Assembly: GCA_034440575.1 (NCBI GenBank)
Contig: JAOTOL010001469.1
Location: 818,501 to 882,500, forward strand
DNA: 64,000 nucleotides
Reading direction: 5' to 3'
Origin: Imbricaverruca yamaguchii
Lineage: Eukaryota; Arthropoda; Thecostraca; Neoverrucidae
The position numbers and the translations under genes are program-made. Shown here in pieces: positions 42,301 through 54,300 of this stretch (positions are counted from its first letter, which is position 1; each line of letters opens with the position of its first letter). Under the pieces are notes generated by a model. It saw only the letters and a list, made by a program, of their open reading frames with translations. It was not told the DNA's origin and did not search any database.

Positions 42301-45300
42301 TCACGACGCCGCGTCCTGTCTGCCTTCACAGCCACTCGTGTGCCCGCCAGGTGGACATTGTCAAGAGAACGTGCATCAAAAAGCTGCCGCCGACGCTGTG
42401 TATCCAGCTGAAGCGCTTCGACTACGACTGGGAGCGGGAGTGTGCAATCAAGTTCAACGACTACTTCGAGTTCCCCAGGCAGCTGGACATGGAGCCGTAT
42501 ACGGGTGAGTATGGAAGGGTAGTTACTCTCTGTATGTGTGTGTGTGTACTGGGACAGAGATGACGTGAGGCAGACGATGGAATGAACAGGTCGGTTGTGC
42601 GCGGCAGCAAATTGTTGGAGAGACGCTGAGGCGGCGGCTGAAATTGTGGTAATCTCAGTGGATTTACGAGTTTACTGCCCAGAAAAGTCACGGATCCGTC
42701 ATAGAAGTGACAGATTGGATGGCTACGGCTGTTGGATGAGCTTGGCGGGTGTGTTGCAGTGCGCGGCTTGGCTCGGATAGAGGGCGAGCTGATCGACGGT
42801 GACCCCGAGGACCTGACCCGATCGGTGTGCTCCACCTACGAGCTGACTGGCATCGTGGTGCATAGCGGTCAGGCCAGCGGCGGCCACTACTACAGCTTCA
42901 TCCTGCACAAGTGAGCGGCCGGCGGGGGCGCCACGGCGCCGGCTGTCGCCGCTTCTGTGCTGGGTCCAACACACCAACGGACACCCATGACACTGATATC
43001 ATGTCACGACAGTAGATCAATGTCAAAATAATGTTTTTTCGTTGAGATGTCGAAACTAGTACAACGGAACGTCGATTTTTTTTCCATGGAAGTGTGATAA
43101 CGAAAAATAGCGTTTCGGTTCTTGAAACTTAATTTTGAGCTAATAATGCATGCATAAGTGGATGTTTTTATTTTAATGTACGGAACACTTAATACAGGGA
43201 TATCTATGCTGACGATAACAATTGCAATACATTGGTATCAACAGATGACATTGCTTAGCAGACCATATCGTAGATAATCTCTGTACCTGGAATTGTGTCA
43301 CGAGGTGTTTATGTATCACAATCCGTTATGGTAAGGATAATCATGATGCACACTAAATTATCTTAGAAACGAGGCATGCAGACTTTATGCGCATGCGTCA
43401 ACAATCATGATGTCGATTCTTCTTTGGAAGCGATGTCGATTCAATGCTCAAAAAGTGGCATATTCCACCCTATTGCACGAATAATGTAGCACTGCAGTAG
43501 ATGATCTGTCGACCCCAATTGAGTATCGACGCTGTCTAGCCACAGCTAAATGTCGACAAGTTCCAGGTATCAGCCGACGCAACTTTCATGTCCTGTTTCT
43601 GTCCGAAAGTAGTGCAGGCTGTTTTAACGAATCACATGCAACCAACAGTGAGTGACGTGCCTAGACGTTTGATTGGTGTGAGCTAGTGTTCTGTAGTTTT
43701 CCACTCTGTGTGGAATTCATCGTCGGTGTGTTTCCACCGGCGTGTGTCGGGTCTGAGCGCGTCGGGGGTGACTGGTGAGCGCTGATGGGTTGCCAGGCAG
43801 CCGGAGGGCGGCAGGCAGTGGTACAAGTTCGACGATTACGACGTCTCCGAGTGTCGTATGGAGGACGACGAGGAGATGCGGACCAACTGCTTCGGCGGCG
43901 AGTACGTGGGAGAGGTGAGTGTCTCCGTCGGTCAGTACGTGGGACAGACGGCACGTGTCGCTGTCGGCTAGTACGTGGGAGAGGTGAGTGTCGCCGTCGG
44001 TCAGTACGTGGGACAGACAGCACGTGTCGCTGTCGGCTAGTACGTGGGAGAGGTGGATGTCGCTGTCGGCGAGTACGTGGGAGAGGTGAGTGTCGCTGTC
44101 GGCGAGTACGTGGGAGAGGTGAGTGTCTCCGTCGGTCAGTACGTGGGACAGACAGCACGTGTCGCTGTCGGCGAGTACGTGGGAGAGGTGAGTGTCGCCG
44201 TCGGTCAGTACGTGGGACAGACAGCACGTGTCGCTGTCGGCGAGTACGTGGGAGAGGTGAGTGTCGCCGTCGGTCAGTACGTGAGAGGGGTGAGTGTCCC
44301 TCCTCCCCTCAGTGGTACTCGGCCGGCGTTGCTCGCTTAAGTCTGATCGCGAGACTGATCGGTTGGCGTTGGCATACGTGACGCGTGGTGGGCTGAAGTA
44401 AGTGCTGCAGGCATTTTGGTGCGCTTTTGTTACGGCGCTGGTATTCGCCTTGGACAGGGTTGCTAGTGTTACGGTGATGGTGCTAATGACTGATTCCCGT
44501 AGACAGGGTTGCTGGTGTTCCGGGGATGATGTTCATGGCTAGCCACCTTTGACACGGTTGGAGTTGTGCTTTGCAATTCTGGATGTAGAGAGGATAATTG
44601 TCTGTATTCAAATCTGGAGAACATTTTCTTCAAACTGGTGACATCGGAATTTCAGTTTGCACTTCCCAGAGAATATTGAATATTTTTCACAGAGCTGTTC
44701 ATTGTCAAACAACACCATTCAGCCTCCAAATATTAAAAAAATGATGATACATTCCTGGAGAGGATAATGTCCTGTACGACAAAAATCCAGGAGCAGCCTA
44801 TTTGTCCAGCCCTGGCCGTGGGCGTTTGGAGAGTTATTACCTTTTGAGTAGAGGTGTGGTGATTGTCATGGTCTGTTAAATTTAGTGCGGAATCCAGTGC
44901 TTCCTCCGCTTTGCAGGTGTTTGACCAGATGATGAAGCGGATGTCGTCTCGGCGTCAGAAGCGCTGGTGGAACGCGTACATCCTGCTGTACACTCGCACC
45001 GACGCCGAGACGGAGTTGACGTCCGAGCCGGAGCCCGACCTGCTGGCACAGATGAAGCAGCTCTCGCTCAGTGAGTGTGCTCCAGTGGCCAGCCAAAAGT
45101 TGGCGCACCCGCTGGCCGCCGGGCGCTCTCGCTGTTTGGATGCTGCGATGTGCAATTGTCAAGGCATTATTCACCCCTGAAGTCATTGTGTCCAAATGCG
45201 TGAAATTTGAATTGAAAATAACATAATAAGATAATCAGTAGCATCCTAAGTGAAGTGTTCAGCTTTTTGGTGACCACCTCATTATATCCATATAACTCCG

Positions 45301-48300
45301 ACGACCTACGTCGGTAGCGACGGCAAGCGGCGGTGCCAGCCTGATGTGCAGTTGTCAGGGTGTGACGTGCCTCAGCAGGTGAAGGTCCATTGTGTTACAT
45401 CACGCTCCGCCCCTCTACGGCGGACCTGTCCACGGTACTGTGGTGGGCATGTCTCTCACATTCGGTCCATCCACAGTGGACATTTCGGTGTGCAAGATCA
45501 AGATGCCGGCGCCCATCCAGCGCAGCATTCGCCGCCAGAACATCCGCTTCCTGCACACCAAGAACCAGTTCTTCACCGAGTTTGTCCAGTTCATTCGGAA
45601 GCTGGTCGGCTGCAACAGTGTCGGTCCGCTGCCGCAGCACTGCAAGCTGGTTAGTGCGGGCCGCCCTGGTAACCGCTCCGGTGCGCCCGGCGGTTCGCTG
45701 GTGAAAAGCGTGGGTAAATGGCACGGGGGACGGTGCGTCATTCGCTGTAGTTTTCCTGTTGACTTTTGCAGCTATCGAGATCCGTCATTGTGTATATGGG
45801 TAGATTTCAGCCTGAGGAATTCCATCGATGAAAGTTAATTTATAATTAGTTGTCATGGTTATGTGTGTGGTTTTCTATTGACCCCGTGACTGACCTACAC
45901 AATCACTAAGCCGGATTAAAACCGGAAGGAGCGCCGATCCTCTTTTCTTGTTTTAGTGTTCTATTGAAACACGATGAATCTGAACTTGTCAGAGGTTCGG
46001 GTTGGCCGACGTCCCTGAGATGCCAGTCAGGGATGTCTTGTCCCTGCGCTCCGTCAGAGTCCCAGCCTGACGTCCCTGTGCTCGCAATGTCAGTCTGATG
46101 TTGTCCTGCCTCGTGTCAGAGTGCCGAGGCGGAACAGATGGCGGTGATGTCGGTGCAGCTGGCGGCACGCTTCCTGTTCACCGTGGGTCTGCACATGAAG
46201 AAGGCGGTGCGCGGACCCACCTGCGAGTGGTACGACGCGCTGCAGCCGCACCTCGTGCATTCTGCCCGCTCCCGCGCCTGGCTCGCCCAGCACGTGCTCT
46301 TCGTCAACGGCAACAGGTGAACTCTGCCGCCCGGCTCGAGCTCTCGGAACTGTGAGGACGGTCGCCTCGGTCGATGCGGGAATTGACAACATACTTGTTG
46401 CATTTGATGCCTGTAATGTCGTGATCAGCGTGTTCAGATTTTGTGCATGACCGCTATGTATGGACGTTACTAGCAGTGGATACACTCATGCCCGCAAAGA
46501 ACACATGGGGGATTATGCATATCGCTAACATAGACCCACGCGTGTCATGTGACAGCCGAATTCCAGCTGGCCAAGCCGTAAAGACGTTCCCGCCTTCTAG
46601 ATAAGTGACGAAGACGTGTTTTCTCTCTTTTGTCTGCACTTACTTGTCAGGTCTATATTTTAGTTTAAGCTTTAAACTTGAGGTAGAAGTGATTACAGAT
46701 ATTTCATGTGCGAGTCGTGTGAAATGCATCCGTTTTCATATCGACATCGGATGCTTATTGATGCTTTTGGATGAGGTGAAATATCACCGGTTCTGTTGTA
46801 AGATGGCGAAGTTCCAGCTTGCTTGGTGGCAGCGCTCCGGTCACTGGTCCGCCAGCTTATTGTGGCAGTGCGGTGAGGCTCCGGCCGTCCGTTGACAGTC
46901 GGTTCTGCGAGTACCTGCTCGAGTGTCCCAGCGGCGAGGTGCGCTCCACGTTCGCCAAGCTGCTGGTGCTGCTGGCGCGTTACTCGACCGGCCAGCCGCC
47001 GCCCACCAGCCTGCCGCCGGCCGAGACCAACGGCACGCCAGCCATCGGTGAGCGGCGCGCGCGCGCCTGCAGTGGCTGGCCTCCTGTCACGACCGCTGCC
47101 GGCCTGGTACAATGGTCTCCCCTGCCTGTGTCACGCTGGTGAACCGTGCGGGAAGGTCAAGTGGAACAGACAGCAACAGGTCAACAGGATCAACAATGTC
47201 GCTCTCCTTCTAAAATATGCCACATTAAATCCTGGATGTGCGAATTTTTCAGCTGTGCAGATCATCATTTCGAGACGTTCATTAAGATGATGATTGCGCA
47301 CGACAAACTCTTTTGGAGACATGCACACTTCAATGTTTCGTGACGGTTGCTGAGTAAACAAATGTGCTCCGATGCGGATAAGTCGTTCTTCGTTCGTTCG
47401 CACGCCAGGTAAGCATTGGTGACCGGTTTGGCGCGTGCCACTGTTATCGTCATCACAGATAAATTTGAGAGATGGGATTATGCGATACAGGCTGTATGTG
47501 GTTGGTGAGGTCGTGCATGGTGTGCTATTTGGCGAAGCAGCCGGCGTGCGCGACGATCTTTCTTGGGTCGGCTGCTGAGCGAATATTGGCAGTTATCACA
47601 GGCTGTTTTAGCGGTAATCCGCAGTTTTTATTCGTTCCTATCAACGGAGATTGACATTTTGTCCATCGCATGGACCCATTCGTTTGTGTGTGCCCCAAGA
47701 GGAAAACACGACCCAGGTTTTCCCGAAGTCCTTTTTCCGTTTTCCCCGAACCGATGGTCGCTGCCATCTCACGCGGTTTATTTTCACAAGAAATTAGAGA
47801 CCTTACTAGGTTTCAAGGTTACTTGTTTCATAACTATCATGTCTTTCACTCAACTAACACTGGGCTGCTATCGCATGGTCGCCGAACACTTTACCAAACA
47901 TAAGTTCCAAGTAATTTAACAAATATGGCAAGCATCTTGGTATTTGCAATTGTATACTATTCAGAAGCGCGCAAAGTTGGCTGATGCTTTTGTTTTGGCG
48001 GTGTTGACATTTTTTATTGACGCGCATGCATGACCTCACATGACCTGTGCCGCCCGAGGTCCTAACGTGGTGTGTACGGCCGCAGACTGTGACATGACCC
48101 GTACCACCTCAGACCCTGACGTGGTATGTACGGCCACAGACTGTGACATGACCCGTACCACCTCAGGCCCTGACGTGGTGTGTACGGCCACAGACTGTGA
48201 CATGACCCGTACCACCTCAGGCCCTGACGTGGTGTGTACGGCCACAGACTGTGACATGACCCGTACCACTTCAGGCCCTAACGTGGTGTGTACGGCCACA

Positions 48301-51300
48301 GACTGTGACATGACCCGTACCACCTCAGACCCTGACGTGGTGTGTACGGCCACAGACTGTGACATGACCCGTACCACCTCAGACCCTGACGTGGTGTGTA
48401 CGGCCGCAGACTGTGACATGACCCGTACCACCTCAGACCCTGACGTGGTGTGTACGGCCACAGACTGTGACATGACCCGTACCACCCGAGGCCCTGACGT
48501 GGTGTGTACGGCCACAGACTGTGACATGACCCGTACCACCTCAGGCCCTGACGTGGTGTGTACGGCCGCAGACTGTGACATGACCCGTACCACCTCAGGC
48601 CCTGACGTGGTGTGTACGGCCACAGACTGTGACATGACCCGTACCACCTCAGGCCCTGACGTGGTGTGTACGGCCACAGACTGTGACATGACCCGTACCA
48701 CCCGAGGTCCTGACGTGGTGTGTACGGCCACAGACTGTGACATGACCCGTACCACCTCAGGCCCTGACGTGGTGTGTACGGCCACAGACTGTGACATGAC
48801 CCGTACCACCTCAGGCCCTGACGTGGTGTGTACGGCCACACACTGTGACATGACCCGTACCACCCGAGGCCCTGACGTGGTGTGTACGGCCGCAGACTGT
48901 GAGTCGGCGGGCGGCGCGCTGCCCGACACACTGCCCGAGACGCTGTCGGTGCGTCGCACGCCGCCGCACTGCGCCGTTGACGCGCCCACCAGTCTGGCCG
49001 AGGCGGTGATCCACGCTGTTCTGGCACTGCTGAAGAAGGACGTGGCCGAGCACGGACGCCACCTGCCGCAGTACTTCAGCTTCTTCCTCATGTACGCCGC
49101 CGTCGGCGTGCGTGAGCGCGCACACCTGCTCAAGGTAGGCGGCGCGGCGGTCAGCTGTGGCAACACTGCACTTGGATCTCATCGAGGTTCCTGTGTTTGA
49201 TAAGCAAGTGTAGTGCATTTAATGCTGCTTAGTCGCAATGTTTGCCGACCGTGACTCCGGCCGTATTAGCTCTAAACTCACTGCTATGTGGCGTGATGCA
49301 ACTTTTGTGTTTGTTGGGAAGATTGGCGCGCTGGTGACCGCAACACACCGTCATGCACACCCGTTTTTCGAATCGCAGTTACTGATGTTTATGTAGAGCA
49401 CACATCCAGCACTTAAGTACATACGTCGGTGGATTATCAGGACGCAACAACTATGCGGCGATTGTCTCTAAACAGAAGTATTAGCGATGTGTTCAATTTG
49501 AACCCAGTGTTTTGATTATTCCGTGGTCAGGGGTGCATGTTCGATGCGCCCTAAACCCCCCCCCCACACACACACATACACACACGCACACACACAATTT
49601 CATGGTTGTGCAGCATCCTCTTCCCTTCTCGGACTCTGAATCCGCGCTACGATCCCTGGGCTTGTAACCAGCGCCTTACGGCTTGGTCTATGACACGGCT
49701 CCTCTGCGTGCACAGCTTCAGATTCCGGCCACGCTGATGCTGGTGGCGCTGGAGGAGGGCCCTCGACCCCCCATCAAGTTCCAATACCCAGACCTGAGCA
49801 AGCTCTACCAGACGGTGTCGCTGCTGGTGCGATGCTGTGATATCTCCAGCAAGATGGTGTCAGCGCAGTCGGTGAGTAGCCGCCCGCTCTGTCCGGCGGC
49901 TGAGGCTGCTGTGCCGCCCGCTCTGTCCGGCGGCTGAGGCTGCTGTGCCGCCCGCTCTGTCCGGCGGCTGAGGCTGCTGTGCCGCCCGCTCTGTCCGGCG
50001 GCTGAGGCTGCTGTGCCGCCCGCCCGCTCTGTCCGGCGGCTGAGGCTGCTGTGCCGCCCGCTCTGTCGAGACACGCCGGTCAGGTGGAGCGGACTGACGC
50101 GTGGCGGCTCGGTCACGCTCGCTGACGTGCGCTCATGTTTGGCACTCGGTCGGCTGTTACTGCGTCGAAGCGTGAGTCGCCACCTGTCGTCCCGCTGTCC
50201 TCCCGTCTCCGTGACTGGTGGCACTGGTCGCGAACTGACCGTCGGCGGGTCGCGGATGGTGCTGTGTGCGTGCGTCCGCAAGTGCGAGAAGTTGCCCGCC
50301 TCCCCTGCAGTTAGCCTGCGGGTCGCAGAATGACCGGCGTCTGACGTGTGTCCGAGCCGTCATGAGACGTGTAACGTCACGACGCACCTGACACGCTTGG
50401 CGTGCCGCTGTGACCCCGTGCGTGCTGCCCACAGTTAACGGCGGCGCTGCCCAACCCTCACGGAGACCCCGACTGTCCGGAGCCAATCATGCCGATACAG
50501 CCGCAGGTCGACGATATTATGTTCTCACGCGCCAGGTCAGTGACACCACTTTGCCAAGGAGTGTCGGGGTGGAAAGTAGACATGCGTCGCCAGCCGGATG
50601 AGAAGGCGCCGCATTCTTTAATTCATGCCCATAGAAGCTGTGTGGTGTTCTCGTTCACTGAACTAACCGGGCAGAGTGTTGGGGAGATGGTTCGATTTGA
50701 TCTGGCAATTCGTAAGCAAGGTCAGTTTCGGCCAAGTTTTCTCTTGTGGTGGGGTGGAGCGTGGGTTTGCAACTTTTAGACTTCCTGGACGTTGTCTGGA
50801 TCGATTTATGACCAGCACAGCCCCAAAAATGAGTTATGTTTTGGTCAACGACCTGATGCTACTGGTTTGTGTTTAGACAGATGGGGTGACCAGAGCAGTC
50901 GAAGCGCCCGAAAGCCCAAATAACTAACTAGACAGATGGGGTGTTTCTTGGTGTCGGGTGTACTTGCTAACTGCGAAGACGGCGTCGGCCGGCCGTGCAC
51001 CGCCCTACTGACCCCTCTCGCCCTCCGGCAGCTACCTGAAGAAAATCATCGAGGACGCGGCTAACGTGGAGGAGACCGGCAACCTGCTGCGCTACTGCAG
51101 CTGGGAGAACCCCGTCTTCTCGTTCATGGTGCTGACGGAGCTGTTGTGGCAGATCTCCTACAGCTACAACTACGAGCTGCGGCCGTGTCTCGACCTGCTG
51201 CTGCAGGTGCTACTTATCGAGGACTCGTGGCAGACACAGCGCATCCTCAACGCACTCAAGGTAAGTGGGGGTAGCGACTAGACGCGAGCAAGGGTCGTGT

Positions 51301-54300
51301 CGATGATTGGGCGGCGTGTTGTTAAATGCATGCGAGGTGAGTTTGAGATGGTGATGCATCAGATGCCAGTGGTTGTCACATGGAACCACCACTGGATGTC
51401 ACCGCGTTGTGGCGTCAGGTTTGATCCGTGCCTGGGAGCGAACTTCGTGCACCTATGGGTGCCAGATGTAGCAAACAATTCCAATGTCTGCCATCAGACG
51501 TGTAAAGAAGGTGCCAGATTATGCACATACCATTTCTATAGCATTGCGTGATGCAAACATGGCTCCGTTCAGCGTTTAACAATACTAAGCGAGCCTGAAG
51601 ACGAAAGGATTTGATGTACGCTGCATGGTTTATATCAGGGATCTATAGGATACAGCCGATGTGGGCCGGTCAAGGATGTGAATAAATATAAGTGTTCCAC
51701 TAATTGTGCACGTATTTTTATCATTTATGTGCCATATTGAACCCCAATTTATGAATATGCATGCACTGCTGAAAGCGCTGATTGGTGATTGTGCCATGGA
51801 CTGATGTGTGGACTGATGGACTGATTGTGTCATGTGCCATGCACTGATAGGTGATTGGCATGAACAAATCCTGGATTTGGTCAGGGATTCGGTCGATACC
51901 CTGGGTGGATCACACTGTTTCGGATCCCACTAAGTGTTGCTTCCGCTTATCCATGTTGAGCTCCAGAAGAAAATTAACATCCATTTCCGTCTTCCTTTAA
52001 GTAAAAAAAAAGTTAGTTCACTGTGTTTTGTGGTCGGATCGCAGCTTTTTTTTCGGTGCAGCGGTGTTTGATGCTGTTGTATTATCAGAGGGATCTTGCA
52101 CGAACTGCGATCCCGGCCCCTGGATCCCACAAGGGCGGGAGTGGGCCTGGTCATAGCCCCAGGTGTGACATGACCTGGTGGCACCTCCCACTGGACCCGC
52201 CTGTAGTGTGTATGCTGGCCATTGACGGCCCTGTCTTGCGCCAGGGTACTCAGGACGACCGGGAGGGCCGCGAAGGTCTGTTCGACACCATCCAGCGCTT
52301 CAAGAACCACTACCAGAAGCGCGCCTACCAGTGCATCAAATGTCTGGTGGAGTTGTTCTCGCGCTGCCCGACGGCGCAGCGCGTTCTGCAGACGAGTCCA
52401 GACTTCCGGCGGAAGTGGTACGAGGCTGTCGACTGGCTCAAGGAGGAGCTCGACAGGGTGAGTGGTACACCTGTAGTGAACAGGGTACTGGGGCTGGGCT
52501 GTGTGAAGTGTGGGCACTTGGGGCATGGTCTGCAAGAACCTGGGTACCTTTGTTAGTAGGCCCACAAGTGGAGATGTCTTCCACTATCCAGACAGTATGT
52601 TCTGGCAAGAGAGAGGTAGAGAGGCTAAGTGTGGAGGCTATGGATGGAATGTGTTGGCTACATGCCTGATAATGTAGTGTTCTGGTTTGTGTCGTGCTGT
52701 GTATGGTAGTATAGTGTTTCGTTATTTGTTGGTACTCCCTACGAAGTACTGAACGAAGCCTACATATATTGCTACGCCATCCACCAAAGAGACACATTAT
52801 CGTCTTCGTTTACTGACGTTACACGAATGGTTCGTCTAAGGAGACTGATTGTGACATCAGCACGTGAGCGGCATCCGGTTGCGTCTGCGGGCACATGGGC
52901 GCTAAATGACCAACCATGGTCGATGCGCCCTAAAACCACAATCACACACACGTCTGCGGGCATGTATGACGGTGTGTAGGAGCGTGACTGTCCAATGTCG
53001 ACTGACCTCCCACCTCTCGCTCCTGCAGCGGCCGTTCCAGTCCACACCGCAGTACGGCTACACGTGGTCGCCGCCCACGCAGAGCAACGAAACGTCCAAC
53101 GGATACTTCCTGGAGCGCAGCCACTCGGCACTCATGTGTCTGGAGAAGGCCGACGAGCTGTGCCCAGACGAGGTAACAGTCCAGTACGGTCTCGGGTGCG
53201 AATGGGCAGCAATCCCAGGCGTGCTGCGTCTCGAGGATGTGAGCATCTCGTACGTACTCCTCGAGAAAGGAAGTATTTGGCCGTTTATCTTTAGGAGGTA
53301 AAAGTTGGAGGTAGGTACAAGGGAAGGCAGATAGGAGACGCAAGGTCATCGGATGAACTATCCACAGATAGTAGAAGTTCCCTTCGGACGTCTACAGAAG
53401 AATGGAGGGTCTTCGGTTACGAGACACAACTCCAGAGGAGGCTAGGTTATGCTGGAAGTTCTCGGTTTGGTTGTAAGTTCTCCGTAGAAGGGCTGTATCC
53501 CTATGGGTGGGTATCTTAATCACGAACTGGGCGCTAAATGACCAAACTTGGTCGATGCGCCTTAAAACTCAAATAACCAACCAATTAATCACGAACTCTG
53601 TCCAGCACAGGAGATTCACAGTCACATCATGCCACCATGCTTTGGGAGAGACGACAGCTGCAGTACCCACTGGTTTGTTGATTTTGATTTGTTGCTCATG
53701 TAATTTGGTATGGCTGTAAAACCGACTACTTTCAACGGCAGAGATAGCGCCGGAAATTATGGAAAAATTTGCACAACACGGTGGAGAACTAGGACCTAAA
53801 AACTTAAAATTGAAATGTGATAACCAATCCCTGAAAAAATAAAGGGATGCTATTTTTTCTTGTACGGTTCCTTTGTGTCAGGATGTAGGTATTTGGATAA
53901 ACGAATGGACCGGGAAGCAGGAAGTGATACTAGTAACTGCTGTGGTGTAGTGCCGGCCGACATAAGCAATTAGGCTCGATTGGGTTGTTGAAGTTGAATG
54001 CCTGTCAATCCTGCTGTTGGGGCGTAAGGATCAATCATGATCAATGCTTGATGCCTTACCTATAGATACATTGGACGGATGTACGGATGTATTACACGGA
54101 TGTGGGTGGGTGGGTAGATACCTACCTAAGTACCTACCTACCTACCCCTACCTAGGTACTACTTTTTTCCTTTGATTTTTATTCTTTTTGATTTTTCATT
54201 TTGTTCTTTGGATTTTTTATGTGATGTATTTTAGCGTGATTAAGACGATGTAACCACTCAGTTTCTCCAAGAATGATCACTTTGCACTCTCCATCCCACC

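Noticed and set aside
43797..43801. Alternative exon 22 acceptor at ggcag (AG ending 43800)
   Set aside because: It would put WYKFDD out of frame; the AG ending at 43796 keeps the phase.
48036..49166. 377-codon minus-strand open frame across the 54-bp array
   Set aside because: It is open only because the repeat period is a multiple of three; the plus strand carries the conserved exon and splice sites.
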